Assembly: GCF_003234565.1 (NCBI RefSeq)
Contig: NZ_QKTU01000001.1
Span: 496,001 to 560,000, forward strand
Source of the DNA: Curtobacterium sp. MCBD17_013
GTDB taxonomy: Bacteria; Actinomycetota; Actinomycetes; Actinomycetales; Microbacteriaceae
DNA: 64,000 nucleotides
Reading direction: 5' to 3'
The notes below the pieces were generated by a model. The model did no database searches. It had not been told where the DNA came from and was given only the letters and a program-made list of their open reading frames with translations. Positions 49,985 through 57,857 of this stretch are shown here, piece after piece. Each line of letters starts with the position of its first letter. Positions within the stretch are counted from its first letter, which is position 1. The position numbers and the translations under genes were made by a program.

Positions 49985-50227
49985 TCAGAGGCCTCGTCTG
50001 GCCTGCCATCGGTTGATCACGAACAGGACGATTCCGAGCACGGCGAGACCGATGCCGATGACCATCGTTCCGGGGCCACCGCCGTGGGCAAGGTCGATGC
50101 CTCCCCGAACCGCCTGAATGACGCCAACGCCGACCACTATCCACGGGAGGACCTCGCGGAACGGGTTAGGGCGAAGAGTCCGGAATCGTCGCGGTGTCTC
50201 GTCCGCTTCCTCATCCCCATCGCTCAT
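49985..50227 (-). CDS. Small two-span membrane protein
   Basis: 80 aa. A charged start (MSDGDEEADETPRRFRTLRP) is followed by helices EVLPWIVVGVGVIQAVRGGI and MVIGIGLAVLGIVLFVINRW, with a basic end. Five bases separate its stop from repeat copy 16. Function unknown. Confidence 0.65.
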   Translation of the reverse strand: MSDGDEEADETPRRFRTLRPNPFREVLPWIVVGVGVIQAVRGGIDLAHGGGPGTMVIGIGLAVLGIVLFVINRWQARRGL

Positions 50228-50259
50228 GAGGGTCAGCCTCTCAGATCACGGGTCCCGAC

Positions 50260-50284
50260 GACCGGTAGCCGACCGACTACTGAC
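50260..50284 (+). repeat. Cassette-boundary palindromic repeat, copy 17
   Basis: GACCGGTAGCCGACC then GACTACTGAC. The 250 bp from here to 50535 hold no supported gene. Confidence 0.6.
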
Positions 50285-50535
50285 ACGGGTCAGCCTGACT
50301 ACCAAGCTCGCCCGATGCTCTGCATTGGAGCGCGCAGCGCCGTCGTGCTGACCTCGTGCACGACATGCGCAGGGCGTGCTGTGGCCGTCATGCAATGAAG
50401 GAGGTCAAAGCCATCGTCGGTAATGCATGAGTTTGGCGTCTTCGCTCATAGTCCGCATCAACATCCTCGAAGAGGGACGGAAGGATCGCTCCTTCGACTG
50501 ATGACTCGAGGGCGCGCTCGGAAGAGACTCCGGTC

Positions 50536-51069
50536 GTGCCCTCCGATCTGTACCAACCACCCGACCTCAGGCGCGGGCTCTGGGCCGGGGCCCTTATTGT
50601 CGGCCTGCTGCTCCTGCTCGTCGGAGGAGTCTTCGGCGGCGTGCTCTGGGTGACGACGGCGATCAGCTCTGGTTCTCACGTGGCCGCCGCACCCAGAAGT
50701 TTCGCCTACGGCATCTGCGACGCGCACGCGCCGTGGTCATGCCCTGCAGTGCCCAGCCGGACCATCGCATCGGAGTTTGGTCGAGCTATCCCGTTGGGTG
50801 CGTCCGTGTTCATCGCGGAAGCTGAACCGACGGCTGGAATCACTGGCACCCCGCAGATTCAGGTCGTGATGGAGCTACCAAAGGGCGATACAGCTTCTGG
50901 TTGGCTGTCGCTGATCGGAACCGCTGATCCCGTCGCCGACCCTAACCAGATCCCAGAACTTGGGCATCTCGGCGTGACCGGCATGTCGGGTGGAGCGTCC
51001 GGGTTCACCTCTGTCTACGCGGGCGAGCTAAACGGCCGGGTGTACGTGTGGGCCTACCGAAGGTTGTAG
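50536..51069 (+). CDS. Hypothetical membrane-anchored protein
   Basis: 177 aa from a GTG. A short cytoplasmic start (MPSDLYQPPDLRRGLW) leads to one span (GALIVGLLLLLVGGVFGGVL). A beta-rich outer domain follows, with a Cys pair (YGICDAHAPWSCPAVP), VFIAEAEPTAGITGTPQIQV and YAGELNGRVYVWAYRRL. No family recognised. Sole gene between repeat copies 17 and 18. Confidence 0.65.
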   Translation: MPSDLYQPPDLRRGLWAGALIVGLLLLLVGGVFGGVLWVTTAISSGSHVAAAPRSFAYGICDAHAPWSCPAVPSRTIASEFGRAIPLGASVFIAEAEPTAGITGTPQIQVVMELPKGDTASGWLSLIGTADPVADPNQIPELGHLGVTGMSGGASGFTSVYAGELNGRVYVWAYRRL

Positions 51070-51226
51070 AAGGGTGTCGCCGCTGTCTCGGCAATCCGAG
51101 CGCGAGGGACGACTTCGGCCGTTGCAGGGGGTGGGACGGCGGGCGGAGAAGCTGCGACCGGAACGGTTCGAGTTTCGCACGGCTTGGTGACGACCTCGCG
51201 GAGCTTGCTCGCCGCGAGCAACCGAA

Positions 51227-51260
51227 GGGGGCCGGTTGCGATCGGCTGACGAGCAGCCCC
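51227..51260 (+). repeat. Cassette-boundary palindromic repeat, copy 18 (last)
   Basis: GGGGGCCGGTTGCGAT then CGGCTGACGAGCAGCCCC. The outer arms pair as GGGGGC/GCCCC. No further copy is seen to the right. Confidence 0.7.
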
Positions 51261-51445
51261 TGGCTGCCAACTCTGCCGGCGCGCTGTCTCTGACGGTCGG
51301 CATGCTCCGGGAAGCTCCTGTCTGACGTGGCGGAACGTCCGCGTCGTGCTGCCGGAGCCTCCGCTGCAATGACGCAGATGACGAGCGGGACGAGACCGCC
51401 GACGGGATTTCCCCAGGACCATCCCACGAGAGGTCCTATGCTGGT

Positions 51446-51718
51446 TTGTGCCGTCGCGATGCCGGGCATTCGGGTTGCCCTGGAACGCAGCGGCTCCGTG
51501 CGTGCCTGCAGCATTCGGGTTGCTGCAGGCACGCACCTCCGGCCGCCCTCGACGATGCCCTCCGCGGCTGGGTCGCACGGTACGACGTGGACGAGCTCCC
51601 CACCGACGGCACCGGCGACACCGATTGGCTTGCGGAGGTGCGCGGCCTGCTCCAAGCACTGCGGGGCCAGAACGCGGACCGGTACCACGTCGTCGTCGAC
51701 GAGCCCCGGTGGGGGTGA
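51446..51718 (+). CDS. Possible small acidic protein, start uncertain
   Basis: The last 60 residues look coding: PAALDDALRGWVARYDVDEL, PTDGTGDTDWLAEVRGLLQA, LRGQNADRYHVVVDEPRWG, an acidic helical protein. The first 30 codons fall in two hairpins and are Cys/Arg-rich, so the true start, if any, may be further in, or the gene may be a 3' fragment. 51070-51445 hold no gene I can support. Confidence 0.4.
   Translation: MCRRDAGHSGCPGTQRLRACLQHSGCCRHAPPAALDDALRGWVARYDVDELPTDGTGDTDWLAEVRGLLQALRGQNADRYHVVVDEPRWG
51466..51536. repeat. Two nested hairpins sharing one loop sequence
   Basis: GCATTCGGGTTGC occurs at 51468-51480 and 51511-51523. The first copy is flanked by short GGGC/GCCC-type arms, the second by perfect 14-bp arms GTGCGTGCCTGCAG (51498-51511) and its complement (51523-51536). 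Both expose the same ATTCGGGTT loop. Confidence 0.7.
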
Positions 51719-51767
51719 CCGGTCCGCTCATGGTCGACGGGTGCCTGTTGGTGATGGCTCGTCTGAG

Positions 51768-52349
51768 CTACTGCTGACCGTCGTCCCAACGGACCGGCTG
51801 CCGGCGGTCGTCCGTCCGGAGCACCGCCGCCAGGAGCTGGTCACGGCGCGTCCCTCGATGTGTCAGGGCTGATCGGAGCCGTCCTTCGAGGCGGAACCCA
51901 CATCGTTGCGCGACCAGAGCGGAAGCCTCGTTCTCAGGGAGGGCATGCCACTGCACACGGCTGAGCCCGAGACCGTCGGGAGGACCGGCGAACGCCCAGT
52001 CGAGGATCGCGCTGACCGCTTCGGTCATGAAGCCGTGGCCGCGACCGGCGGGCGCGAGCAGGTACCCGACTTCTCCGGCTCCGTCTGCGACACCGAAGAT
52101 GCTCACCGCGCCCAGGACGTCGGTGGGGTCGGCTCGCGGGCGGACCGCGAACTCGAACCGGGTCCCGTCCCGCCATCCCGCTTCGACCTGCCGGACGAAC
52201 GACTCAGCTTCGTCGCGTCCGTAGGGCACCGGTATCGGGGTGAACGCGATGACGTCCGGGTCCTGGCAGTACGCCACGATCTGATCCGCGTCCTCGGTCG
52301 TCTGCGGGCTGAGGACGAGCCGCGGCGTTCGGAGCGTCACCGGTTCCAT
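51768..52349 (-). CDS. GNAT-family N-acetyltransferase (RimJ/RimL type)
   Basis: 193 aa beginning VTLRTPRLVLSPQTTEDADQ. Core motifs are DVLGAVSIFGVADGAGEVGY, LLAPAGRGHGFMTEAVSAIL (acetyl-CoA loop) and VQWHALPENEASALVAQRCG with FRLEGRLRSA. It would acetylate a ribosomal protein N-terminus or a small amine. It is on the minus strand and beyond the repeat array, so it likely belongs to the ordinary chromosome. Confidence 0.9.
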   Translation of the reverse strand: MEPVTLRTPRLVLSPQTTEDADQIVAYCQDPDVIAFTPIPVPYGRDEAESFVRQVEAGWRDGTRFEFAVRPRADPTDVLGAVSIFGVADGAGEVGYLLAPAGRGHGFMTEAVSAILDWAFAGPPDGLGLSRVQWHALPENEASALVAQRCGFRLEGRLRSALTHRGTRRDQLLAAVLRTDDRRQPVRWDDGQQ

Positions 52350-52418
52350 CGCCCCACGCTACCGAGCGAGACGGCGCAGGGAGGGGCTTCGTGCCCAGCC
52401 GCGGCCGGTCCGGGTCTC

Positions 52419-52693
52419 TCACCGCCCCGCGCCCGTCGCCGCGACGCACTGGCGGCCGCGGAGGAGGTCCTGCAGGTCGGGGCAGTCCCAGGTCGTCCAT
52501 CCGCTCTGGCCGTACGCGTCGAACGCAGAGGTGGAGGCCACGGAGACGCCCGACGGCGTCGTGCGGACGAAGGCCGGTACCGGATCACCCTCGGTGGTGA
52601 GACCGACCCAGCTGAACGTCGCCGAGCCTCCAGCGGCACCGCGACCACGGCGAGTGCTGCGGCCACCGCCACCACGGGCCTCCCCACCGGCAT
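52419..52693 (-). pseudogene. Frameshifted small secreted protein
   Basis: The ATG at 52693 gives a signal-peptide-like start (MPVGRPVVAVAAALAVVAVP). The coding pattern then moves to another frame: TFSWVGLTTEGDPVPAFVRT, PSGVSVASTSAFDAYGQSGW, TTWDCPDLQDLLRGRQC, ending at 52419. One base change near 52600 would reconnect them. Family unknown. Confidence 0.5.
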
Positions 52694-52728
52694 GGCACGA
52701 GCATGGCGGATCAGGCGGCCCGGCGACG

Positions 52729-53757
52729 TCACGATCGAGCGACGGTGCCGTCGGGTCGAACGTCCTGCTGGCTCTCGCGGAGACGGTCGATGACGGACCG
52801 GTTGGTGGCCGCCCCGACGGTCCAGTACGCGATCAGCGCTGCACCGCGGAGCGCGTCGAGCGCGGCCGGCACCAGTGTCACCGATGCGTACATGTCCTCG
52901 TCGAGCGCGTCCGCGAGGCGGGCGGTGAACGCCGGTGTCGTCGCCAGACCACCCGTCGTCGACACCGTCACGCGGTCGCCGCCGATGAGGGGAGCGAGCA
53001 GTCCGACGCCGCGGGCGGTCTTGCGGGCGAGGTCGCGGAGCGCCCGATCCGCCAGCGGCGATCGATCGGCGGCCTCGGTCACGAGGGGCGCGAGTGCGCC
53101 GAACCGGTGCCGGACCTCCATCCGGTCCACGTGCGCGAGGCCGAGGATGACGTGGCGGAGTCGCGGCACGTCGTCCGCGCCCCAGGAGCGGAGGACCGCC
53201 GCGACGAACTCGTCGTCGTCCGGACCGGCGGCGCCGAGCAGGATGAGCTGCACCGCCTCGTAGGCCAGGTGCCGAGCCGCGCCGGCGTAGTGCTCGAACT
53301 GCCCGCTCTCGACCTCGGTCCCGTCCGCGTCGATCGCGAGGATCATCGAGCCGGTGCCGGTGACCACCATGATCCCCGGGGCACCGAGCAGGGCGCCGCG
53401 GTGCGCGACGACCGCGTCGTTCAGGATGAGCCGTTCGCACTGCAGCCCCGGCACGCGGAAGAAGTCGTCGGCCCAGCCGTTGTCCCCGTCGCCCTGGTTC
53501 GAACCGGCACGGCTCACCATCGCCAGCCCGGCGACGAGCGCGACAGCGTCAGCAGCGTCGCGGCCGGCGTCCTGCAACGCGCGGACCGTCGTGTCCGCGA
53601 CGTTCGCGGCGGCGTCCGCTTGGTGGTACGGACTCCCGCCTCGACCCGTCGCGGAGCCGAGCAACCGGCCGTCGAGGGCGAAACACCCGACGCGGGAGAA
53701 CGTGCCCCCGGCGTCGGCGGCGATCACGAAACGGGGGTCCCCTCCGGCGTCGGACAT
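52729..53757 (-). CDS. BadF/BadG/BcrA-type ATPase, N-acetylglucosamine-kinase-like
   Basis: The 342-aa protein has the ASKHA fold: FVIAADAGGTFSRVGCFALD (phosphate-1 motif), RLILNDAVVAHRGALLGAPG, GIMVVTGTGSMILAIDADGT (phosphate-2) and VSTTGGLATTPAFTARLADA (adenosine motif). The family includes GlcNAc and glucosamine kinases. The ATG at 53757 is preferred over one 19 codons upstream. No sugar-transport genes adjoin, so the substrate is unproven. Confidence 0.88.
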   Translation of the reverse strand: MSDAGGDPRFVIAADAGGTFSRVGCFALDGRLLGSATGRGGSPYHQADAAANVADTTVRALQDAGRDAADAVALVAGLAMVSRAGSNQGDGDNGWADDFFRVPGLQCERLILNDAVVAHRGALLGAPGIMVVTGTGSMILAIDADGTEVESGQFEHYAGAARHLAYEAVQLILLGAAGPDDDEFVAAVLRSWGADDVPRLRHVILGLAHVDRMEVRHRFGALAPLVTEAADRSPLADRALRDLARKTARGVGLLAPLIGGDRVTVSTTGGLATTPAFTARLADALDEDMYASVTLVPAALDALRGAALIAYWTVGAATNRSVIDRLRESQQDVRPDGTVARS

Positions 53758-54027
53758 GGGCCGAGCGTAGCCAACCCGCGCTCGACGCCGCGCTGTCGCC
53801 GCTCCGTGCATCACTCGGTGGCACTACCGCACCGTCGGCACGTGGACCACGGGCCGGTGGCGGTTGTCGATCTCCGCGCTCGGCCGCCACCATGGCACCA
53901 CGCTCGGTGACCCGCGTCGTCGAACCGTCCGGTCGACTCGGATGCGCTGGGGATCCGATGCGCCCGTTGACGAGCGGATCCGGACCGAGCAGGCTGGCTC
54001 GCGACTGCGACGACCCCGGAGGCATCG

Positions 54028-54423
54028 ATGACGAGCAGCATGTGGGTGAGCATCACGTCAGCTGATCTGGCGCGGTCGGCTGCGTTCTACGAAGCGTTGG
54101 GGTTCCCCGTCAACCCGGACTTCTCCGATGAGCACGGAACGTGCTTCGAGCTCGCCGACAACCTGCACCTGATGGTCGTCGCACGAGACTTCTTCGCGAC
54201 GATGACCACGAAGGAGATCGCCGACCCGCGGACCCATGCGCAGGTCGGCCTCAACCTGACACGCGACTCCCGCGACGAGGTCGATGCGATCGTGGAGAAG
54301 GGGATCGCCGCCGGTGGGCACGAGCCCCAACCCGCGCAGGACCTCGGGTTCATGTACTCCCGCGACCTCGAGGACCCGGACGGGAACAACCTCGGGTTCC
54401 TCTGCATGGCCCCGGCCGACTGA
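54028..54423 (+). CDS. VOC-family glyoxalase-like protein
   Basis: The 131-aa protein matches small glyoxalase-fold proteins: WVSITSADLARSAAFYEALG, FELADNLHLMVVARDFFATM, AQVGLNLTRDSRDEVDAIVE and SRDLEDPDGNNLGFLCM (metal-ligand strand). The FFATM segment and its spacing match the lactoylglutathione-lyase-like group of unknown activity. 53758-54027 between it and the sugar kinase hold no gene. Confidence 0.88.
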   Translation: MTSSMWVSITSADLARSAAFYEALGFPVNPDFSDEHGTCFELADNLHLMVVARDFFATMTTKEIADPRTHAQVGLNLTRDSRDEVDAIVEKGIAAGGHEPQPAQDLGFMYSRDLEDPDGNNLGFLCMAPAD

Positions 54424-54462
54424 GGGTCGCTGGTCTCGCGGTCGGGGGCTCGCAGGCCGGGA

Positions 54463-54942
54463 TCACCCTTGGCCGGCGGGCGCGTCCGCGACGAGCGGTG
54501 TGCCGTTGGCCGCACAATCACGCTGTGCCCGTCGCATCCCCGCGCTGAACGCGGGCGCATCCGGGTCGAACTGCGCCGACGCGACGACCGGCGGGGAACT
54601 GGCGATCGCGTCCTGGATGCTGGTGAGGTCGGCGACCAGGCCGCGGTTCGGGGTCCGCAGCATCCCCGATACCACGGTCGGTGTCAGGTTGACGATCGCG
54701 GCGTAGCCGGCGTCCTGGATGGTGCCCGCACTGCGCTCGATGCCGGCGGCCGACAGGTCCGTCTCGAGCTCCGTCAGCCCGGCGCAGGTCACCGCGATGC
54801 CCGGGTCGGGGGTGGGTGTCGACGCGGCTCTCGTGGTGTGTGCGGCGGTGCTCCGCGCGGCGTGATGCGGCGCGGCGGTCGAACATCCCGTCAACGCGAT
54901 CACTGCGCATGTGGCAGTGACAGCGACCAGCAGTGTGCGCAT
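54463..54942 (-). CDS. Hypothetical lipoprotein
   Basis: 159 aa from the ATG at 54942, with GAGGGGGCACC upstream. The signal peptide MRTLLVAVTATCAVIALTGC ends in a lipobox (LTGC), so the mature protein is lipid-anchored. A Thr/Ala/Pro linker precedes a helical domain with two further Cys (VTCAGLTE, QRDCAANG) and NLTPTVVSGMLRTPNRGLVA. No family recognised. Confidence 0.75.
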   Translation of the reverse strand: MRTLLVAVTATCAVIALTGCSTAAPHHAARSTAAHTTRAASTPTPDPGIAVTCAGLTELETDLSAAGIERSAGTIQDAGYAAIVNLTPTVVSGMLRTPNRGLVADLTSIQDAIASSPPVVASAQFDPDAPAFSAGMRRAQRDCAANGTPLVADAPAGQG

Positions 54943-54986
54943 GGTGCCCCCTCGTGCGGCACGTTTCCCCTCGCTGCCGCGTCGAC

Positions 54987-55562
54987 TCATTCTGCCGTAT
55001 CCGCTGTCGCCGCTGTCGGCAGAACGAGCCGGATCGCCACCTCGAGCCGCGCCCGGTACTCGTCGCGGGTGTCGACCTGGTGTTTCAGCCCCACCGACAC
55101 GCTGCTGAGCGTTCGTGCGACATCCGCTGCCGCCTCCCAGTGGTCGCTGATCGCCGCGGTCACCATCGCCTCGAACCGCGCGGGAGCCTCACGGGCCGTG
55201 TCATCGAGGAGTTCCGGGTTGTCGGCGATCACGGCGGACACGTCGCGCACCATCGGTCCGACGTACCGTCCGGCCCACCGGTCGAACGCGTCGAGCAGGC
55301 GGTCGGCGATGGGCCGCGTGTCGTCCGCGAGGAGCTGTTCGATCGCTGCCAGATCCTGGGTCAGGACGTGTGCCGCGGCCTCCCGGAACAACGCCTCCTT
55401 CGACTCGAACAAGAAGTACAACCCCGGGCGGGAGATCCGTGCTGCTCGCGCGATGACGTCCATCGATGTCCGCCGGTATCCCGCTTGTGCGAACGTGTCG
55501 AGCGCTGATTCGAGCACGGTTCGACGGCGTCCCACATCCGCGCCGGTGGAGGTGTCGACCAT
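54987..55562 (-). CDS. TetR-family transcriptional repressor
   Basis: The 191-aa protein has an N-terminal HTH (ESALDTFAQAGYRRTSMDVI, ARAARISRPGLYFLFESKEA) and a helical C-terminal domain similar to the TetR_C group with RYVGPMVRDVSAVIADNPEL. It is divergent from the SDR gene, and a 27-bp near-perfect palindrome sits between them. It most likely represses both the SDR gene and itself. Confidence 0.92.
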   Translation of the reverse strand: MVDTSTGADVGRRRTVLESALDTFAQAGYRRTSMDVIARAARISRPGLYFLFESKEALFREAAAHVLTQDLAAIEQLLADDTRPIADRLLDAFDRWAGRYVGPMVRDVSAVIADNPELLDDTAREAPARFEAMVTAAISDHWEAAADVARTLSSVSVGLKHQVDTRDEYRARLEVAIRLVLPTAATADTAE

Positions 55563-55587
55563 GCCGCCGATGATACCGCGTCCCATT

Positions 55588-55614
55588 CCGACTAGACAGA
55601 ACCTGTCCAGTCGG
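55588..55614. promoter_or_regulatory. Divergent operator between TetR and SDR genes
   Basis: CCGACTAGACAG (55588-55599), AAC, CTGTCCAGTCGG (55603-55614): 12-bp arms with one mismatch. It abuts TACAGT (55615-55620), the likely SDR -10, which lies 7 nt before the ATG. Confidence 0.75.
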
Positions 55615-55627
55615 TACAGTTGCCCGC

Positions 55628-56599
55628 ATGCCCCTTCCGCTCATCCGAACGCGGTTCGACGCCGAGTCCACCGCCGCTGACGTCCTGGTCGACGTCGATC
55701 TGACCGGTCTGCGCGCGATCGTCACGGGCGCGTCATCAGGACTCGGCGTGGAGACGGCCCGCGCCCTCACCGCCGCCGGCGCTGCGGTCACGCTCGCCGT
55801 CAGGAACACGTCTGCCGGCACGGCGGTGGCCGACGTCGTCGGCCGTTCGACGGGCCGTCGACCGGACGTGCGTCACCTCGATCTCGCGGATCGCGCCTCC
55901 GTGGCCGCCTTCGTGGCGCATTGGGAGGCTCCGCTGCACCTGCTCGTCAACAACGCCGGTGTCGTGAGCGCGGGACTCGAGCGGACAGCGGAAGGGCGTG
56001 AGCTGCAGTTCGCCACGAACCACCTCGGCCACCACGCGCTCGCGAATGGTCTTCGACGGTCACTCGCCAGAGGCGCCGCGGAGCGCGACGGCGCCCGGAT
56101 CGTCGCGCTCAGTTCCACCGCGCACATGCGGGCGAACGTCGACCTCGACGACCTCGACTTCACCCGATCCGAGTACGACCCCCAGATCGCCTACGCACGA
56201 GCCAAGACCGCGAACTCCCTGTTCGCCGTGGCGGCGACGCGCCGTTGGGCGGACGACGGCATCGTCGCGAACGCCGTCAACCCGGGCGGGATCGCCACCG
56301 GGCTCCAGCGGAACTTCTCGGCGGCGCAGAAGGCGTCGTTGGAAGCCGCCGAAGCCGCTGGCGTGTTCGCTTACAAGACGGTCGAGCAGGGCGCCGCGAC
56401 CACCACGGTCGCCGCGGTCGCGCCCGAGTTCGCCCACACCGGCGGGCACTACCTCGACGACTGTCAGGAGGCCTACACGGTTCCGAACGACGCGAGTCTC
56501 GCGGATCACCCCCACGGGGTGAAGGCGTGGGCGCTCGATCCCGACGCGGCGGATCGGCTTTGGAGGGCGTCGGAGGAGCTCACACGCCCGTCTCACTGA
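55628..56599 (+). CDS. Short-chain dehydrogenase/reductase (SDR)
   Basis: The 323-aa protein has the NAD(P) motif GASSGLGVETARALTAAGA, the NNAGVV strand, the catalytic Ser in VALSSTAHMR and YARAKTANSLFAVAATRRW (YxxxK). It resembles retinol-dehydrogenase-like or oxidoreductase-type SDRs that act on lipophilic carbonyls. TetR control suggests detoxification or use of an inducing compound. The last 7 bp overlap the convergent phosphatase gene. Confidence 0.93.
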   Translation: MPLPLIRTRFDAESTAADVLVDVDLTGLRAIVTGASSGLGVETARALTAAGAAVTLAVRNTSAGTAVADVVGRSTGRRPDVRHLDLADRASVAAFVAHWEAPLHLLVNNAGVVSAGLERTAEGRELQFATNHLGHHALANGLRRSLARGAAERDGARIVALSSTAHMRANVDLDDLDFTRSEYDPQIAYARAKTANSLFAVAATRRWADDGIVANAVNPGGIATGLQRNFSAAQKASLEAAEAAGVFAYKTVEQGAATTTVAAVAPEFAHTGGHYLDDCQEAYTVPNDASLADHPHGVKAWALDPDAADRLWRASEELTRPSH

Positions 56600-57225
56600 C
56601 GCGGATCCGCCGGGAGCGATCTCGGCAGGTGCTCCGTCGTGCCGATCCCGCCGACGTGGTAGCCGCGAGCCACGACGTCGAGACGTGTGATCGACCCGTG
56701 CTGGAGACCCGCAAGGGCGTCGGGGCGGAGCGATCGCATCTCCTCGTCGGAGAGGATGTCGCGCAGGAGGTCGCGGATGATGCCGCCGTGCGTGACCACG
56801 ACGAGGTCACCTGCGTCCGGCAGCGATTCGTCGATCAGGTCACGGAGCCGTGCCGCGGCTGCGCGCGAGGAATCGCCGACGGCCGGAACGAGGTCACGGT
56901 CGCGCTCAGTGCGGTCCCACGCGTCGCGGAACGCCTCCCACGATGCGTCGTCGACGACTGGGGGGTCGTACTCCATGCGCTCACGCGCCCGGCCGTCCAC
57001 TCGGACAGGGACCGCGGGGCGCTCAGTCAGAAACGGCATCGCCGATTCGCGCGTGCGTCGTGCCGGGCTGATGACGATCCTCCCGATCGGCTCGGTCCGG
57101 AGGCGCCGCATCACCGCTCCGGCCTGCTGCGTCCCGCGCATCGTGAGCTCTCCGTCGCGTCGCCGCACCTGCTCGCCGTGGCGGACGAGCCACACGTGCT
57201 GCAGCACCGTCGGATCCTCGGACAT
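56593..57225 (-). CDS. Histidine phosphatase family protein
   Basis: The 210-aa protein carries the RHG motif in HVWLVRHGEQVRRRDGELTM, the Arg of SPARRTRESAMPF and the second His in DLVVVTHGGIIRDLLRDIL, the complete catalytic set of phosphoglycerate-mutase-like phosphatases. Substrate unknown. It converges on the SDR gene with a 7-bp overlap and is close to the MOSC gene on the same strand. Confidence 0.92.
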   Translation of the reverse strand: MSEDPTVLQHVWLVRHGEQVRRRDGELTMRGTQQAGAVMRRLRTEPIGRIVISPARRTRESAMPFLTERPAVPVRVDGRARERMEYDPPVVDDASWEAFRDAWDRTERDRDLVPAVGDSSRAAAARLRDLIDESLPDAGDLVVVTHGGIIRDLLRDILSDEEMRSLRPDALAGLQHGSITRLDVVARGYHVGGIGTTEHLPRSLPADPRQ

Positions 57226-57249
57226 CGGGAGGTCAGCCGGTCCCGGCGG

Positions 57250-57810
57250 TCAGACCGGACCGAGCGGCTGCAGCTCGCCGGTGGGCAGCTCGACCCGGAT
57301 CGTGTCACCAGCACGGACGACCCCGCCCGCCACGACGACACTCATGACGCCGCCCTTGCGTTCGACGGAGCCGTCGTCAGCCCGCCCGAGCACCGCCCGG
57401 AGGAGACCGGGCTCGAACTCGTTGATCTGCTGGCACGGATTCCGGAGGCCCGTGATGCGGACACGAGCGTCCGACCCCAAGAGCAGGAGCGCATCTGCGG
57501 GGAGACCGAGGAGGTCGATCCCGCGGGTCGTGATGTTCTCGCCCATCTGACCCGGCTCGACGTGGTGTCCCGCTTCCGCCACCTCGTCGAACAGCTCGGC
57601 GTGGATCAGGTGCACCTGGCGCAGGTTCGGCTGCGACGGGTCTCGTGCCACGCGAGACCGGTGCTTCACGGTGACGCCGGCATGCGCATCACCCTCGACG
57701 CCCAACCCCTCGACGAGCACCACCTCCTCCACCACCGGTTTGCTGAACCGATGGGCGCTGTCCCTGCTCACCGCGACGACGCGAGGGCTGATGTCGTTAT
57801 CCGCGCTCAT
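57250..57810 (-). CDS. MOSC-domain protein
   Basis: The 186-aa protein has the MOSC pattern: VVLVEGLGVEGDAHAGVTVK, HLIHAELFDEVAE, GQMGENITTRGIDL (GExxTT-like), LRITGLRNPC-like ARVRITGLRNPCQQINEF with the conserved Cys, and a final GGVVRAGDTIRVELP. MOSC proteins handle molybdenum cofactor sulfur or reduce N-hydroxylated compounds. No cofactor genes adjoin. Confidence 0.9.
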   Translation of the reverse strand: MSADNDISPRVVAVSRDSAHRFSKPVVEEVVLVEGLGVEGDAHAGVTVKHRSRVARDPSQPNLRQVHLIHAELFDEVAEAGHHVEPGQMGENITTRGIDLLGLPADALLLLGSDARVRITGLRNPCQQINEFEPGLLRAVLGRADDGSVERKGGVMSVVVAGGVVRAGDTIRVELPTGELQPLGPV

Positions 57811-57857
57811 GACTCGATGATGGCGCAGGATGTCCCGCGACGGGCAGACTGCACGAC

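Noticed and set aside
30663-51260. Classical integron with attC sites
   Set aside because: The repeats are only 27-34 nt, do not keep the RYYYAAC/GTTRRRY core pair 55-140 nt apart, many cargo genes have their own promoters, genes face both ways, and no IntI-like integrase is in the window. The array is reported as cassette-like only.
30663-51260. CRISPR array
   Set aside because: Repeat spacing is hundreds to thousands of bases with genes between copies, and no cas genes are present.
52346-52380. A further repeat copy (GCTACCGAGCGAGACGG) upstream of the acetyltransferase gene
   Set aside because: It lacks the GATCGG core and left arm and could be an ordinary promoter region; not counted.
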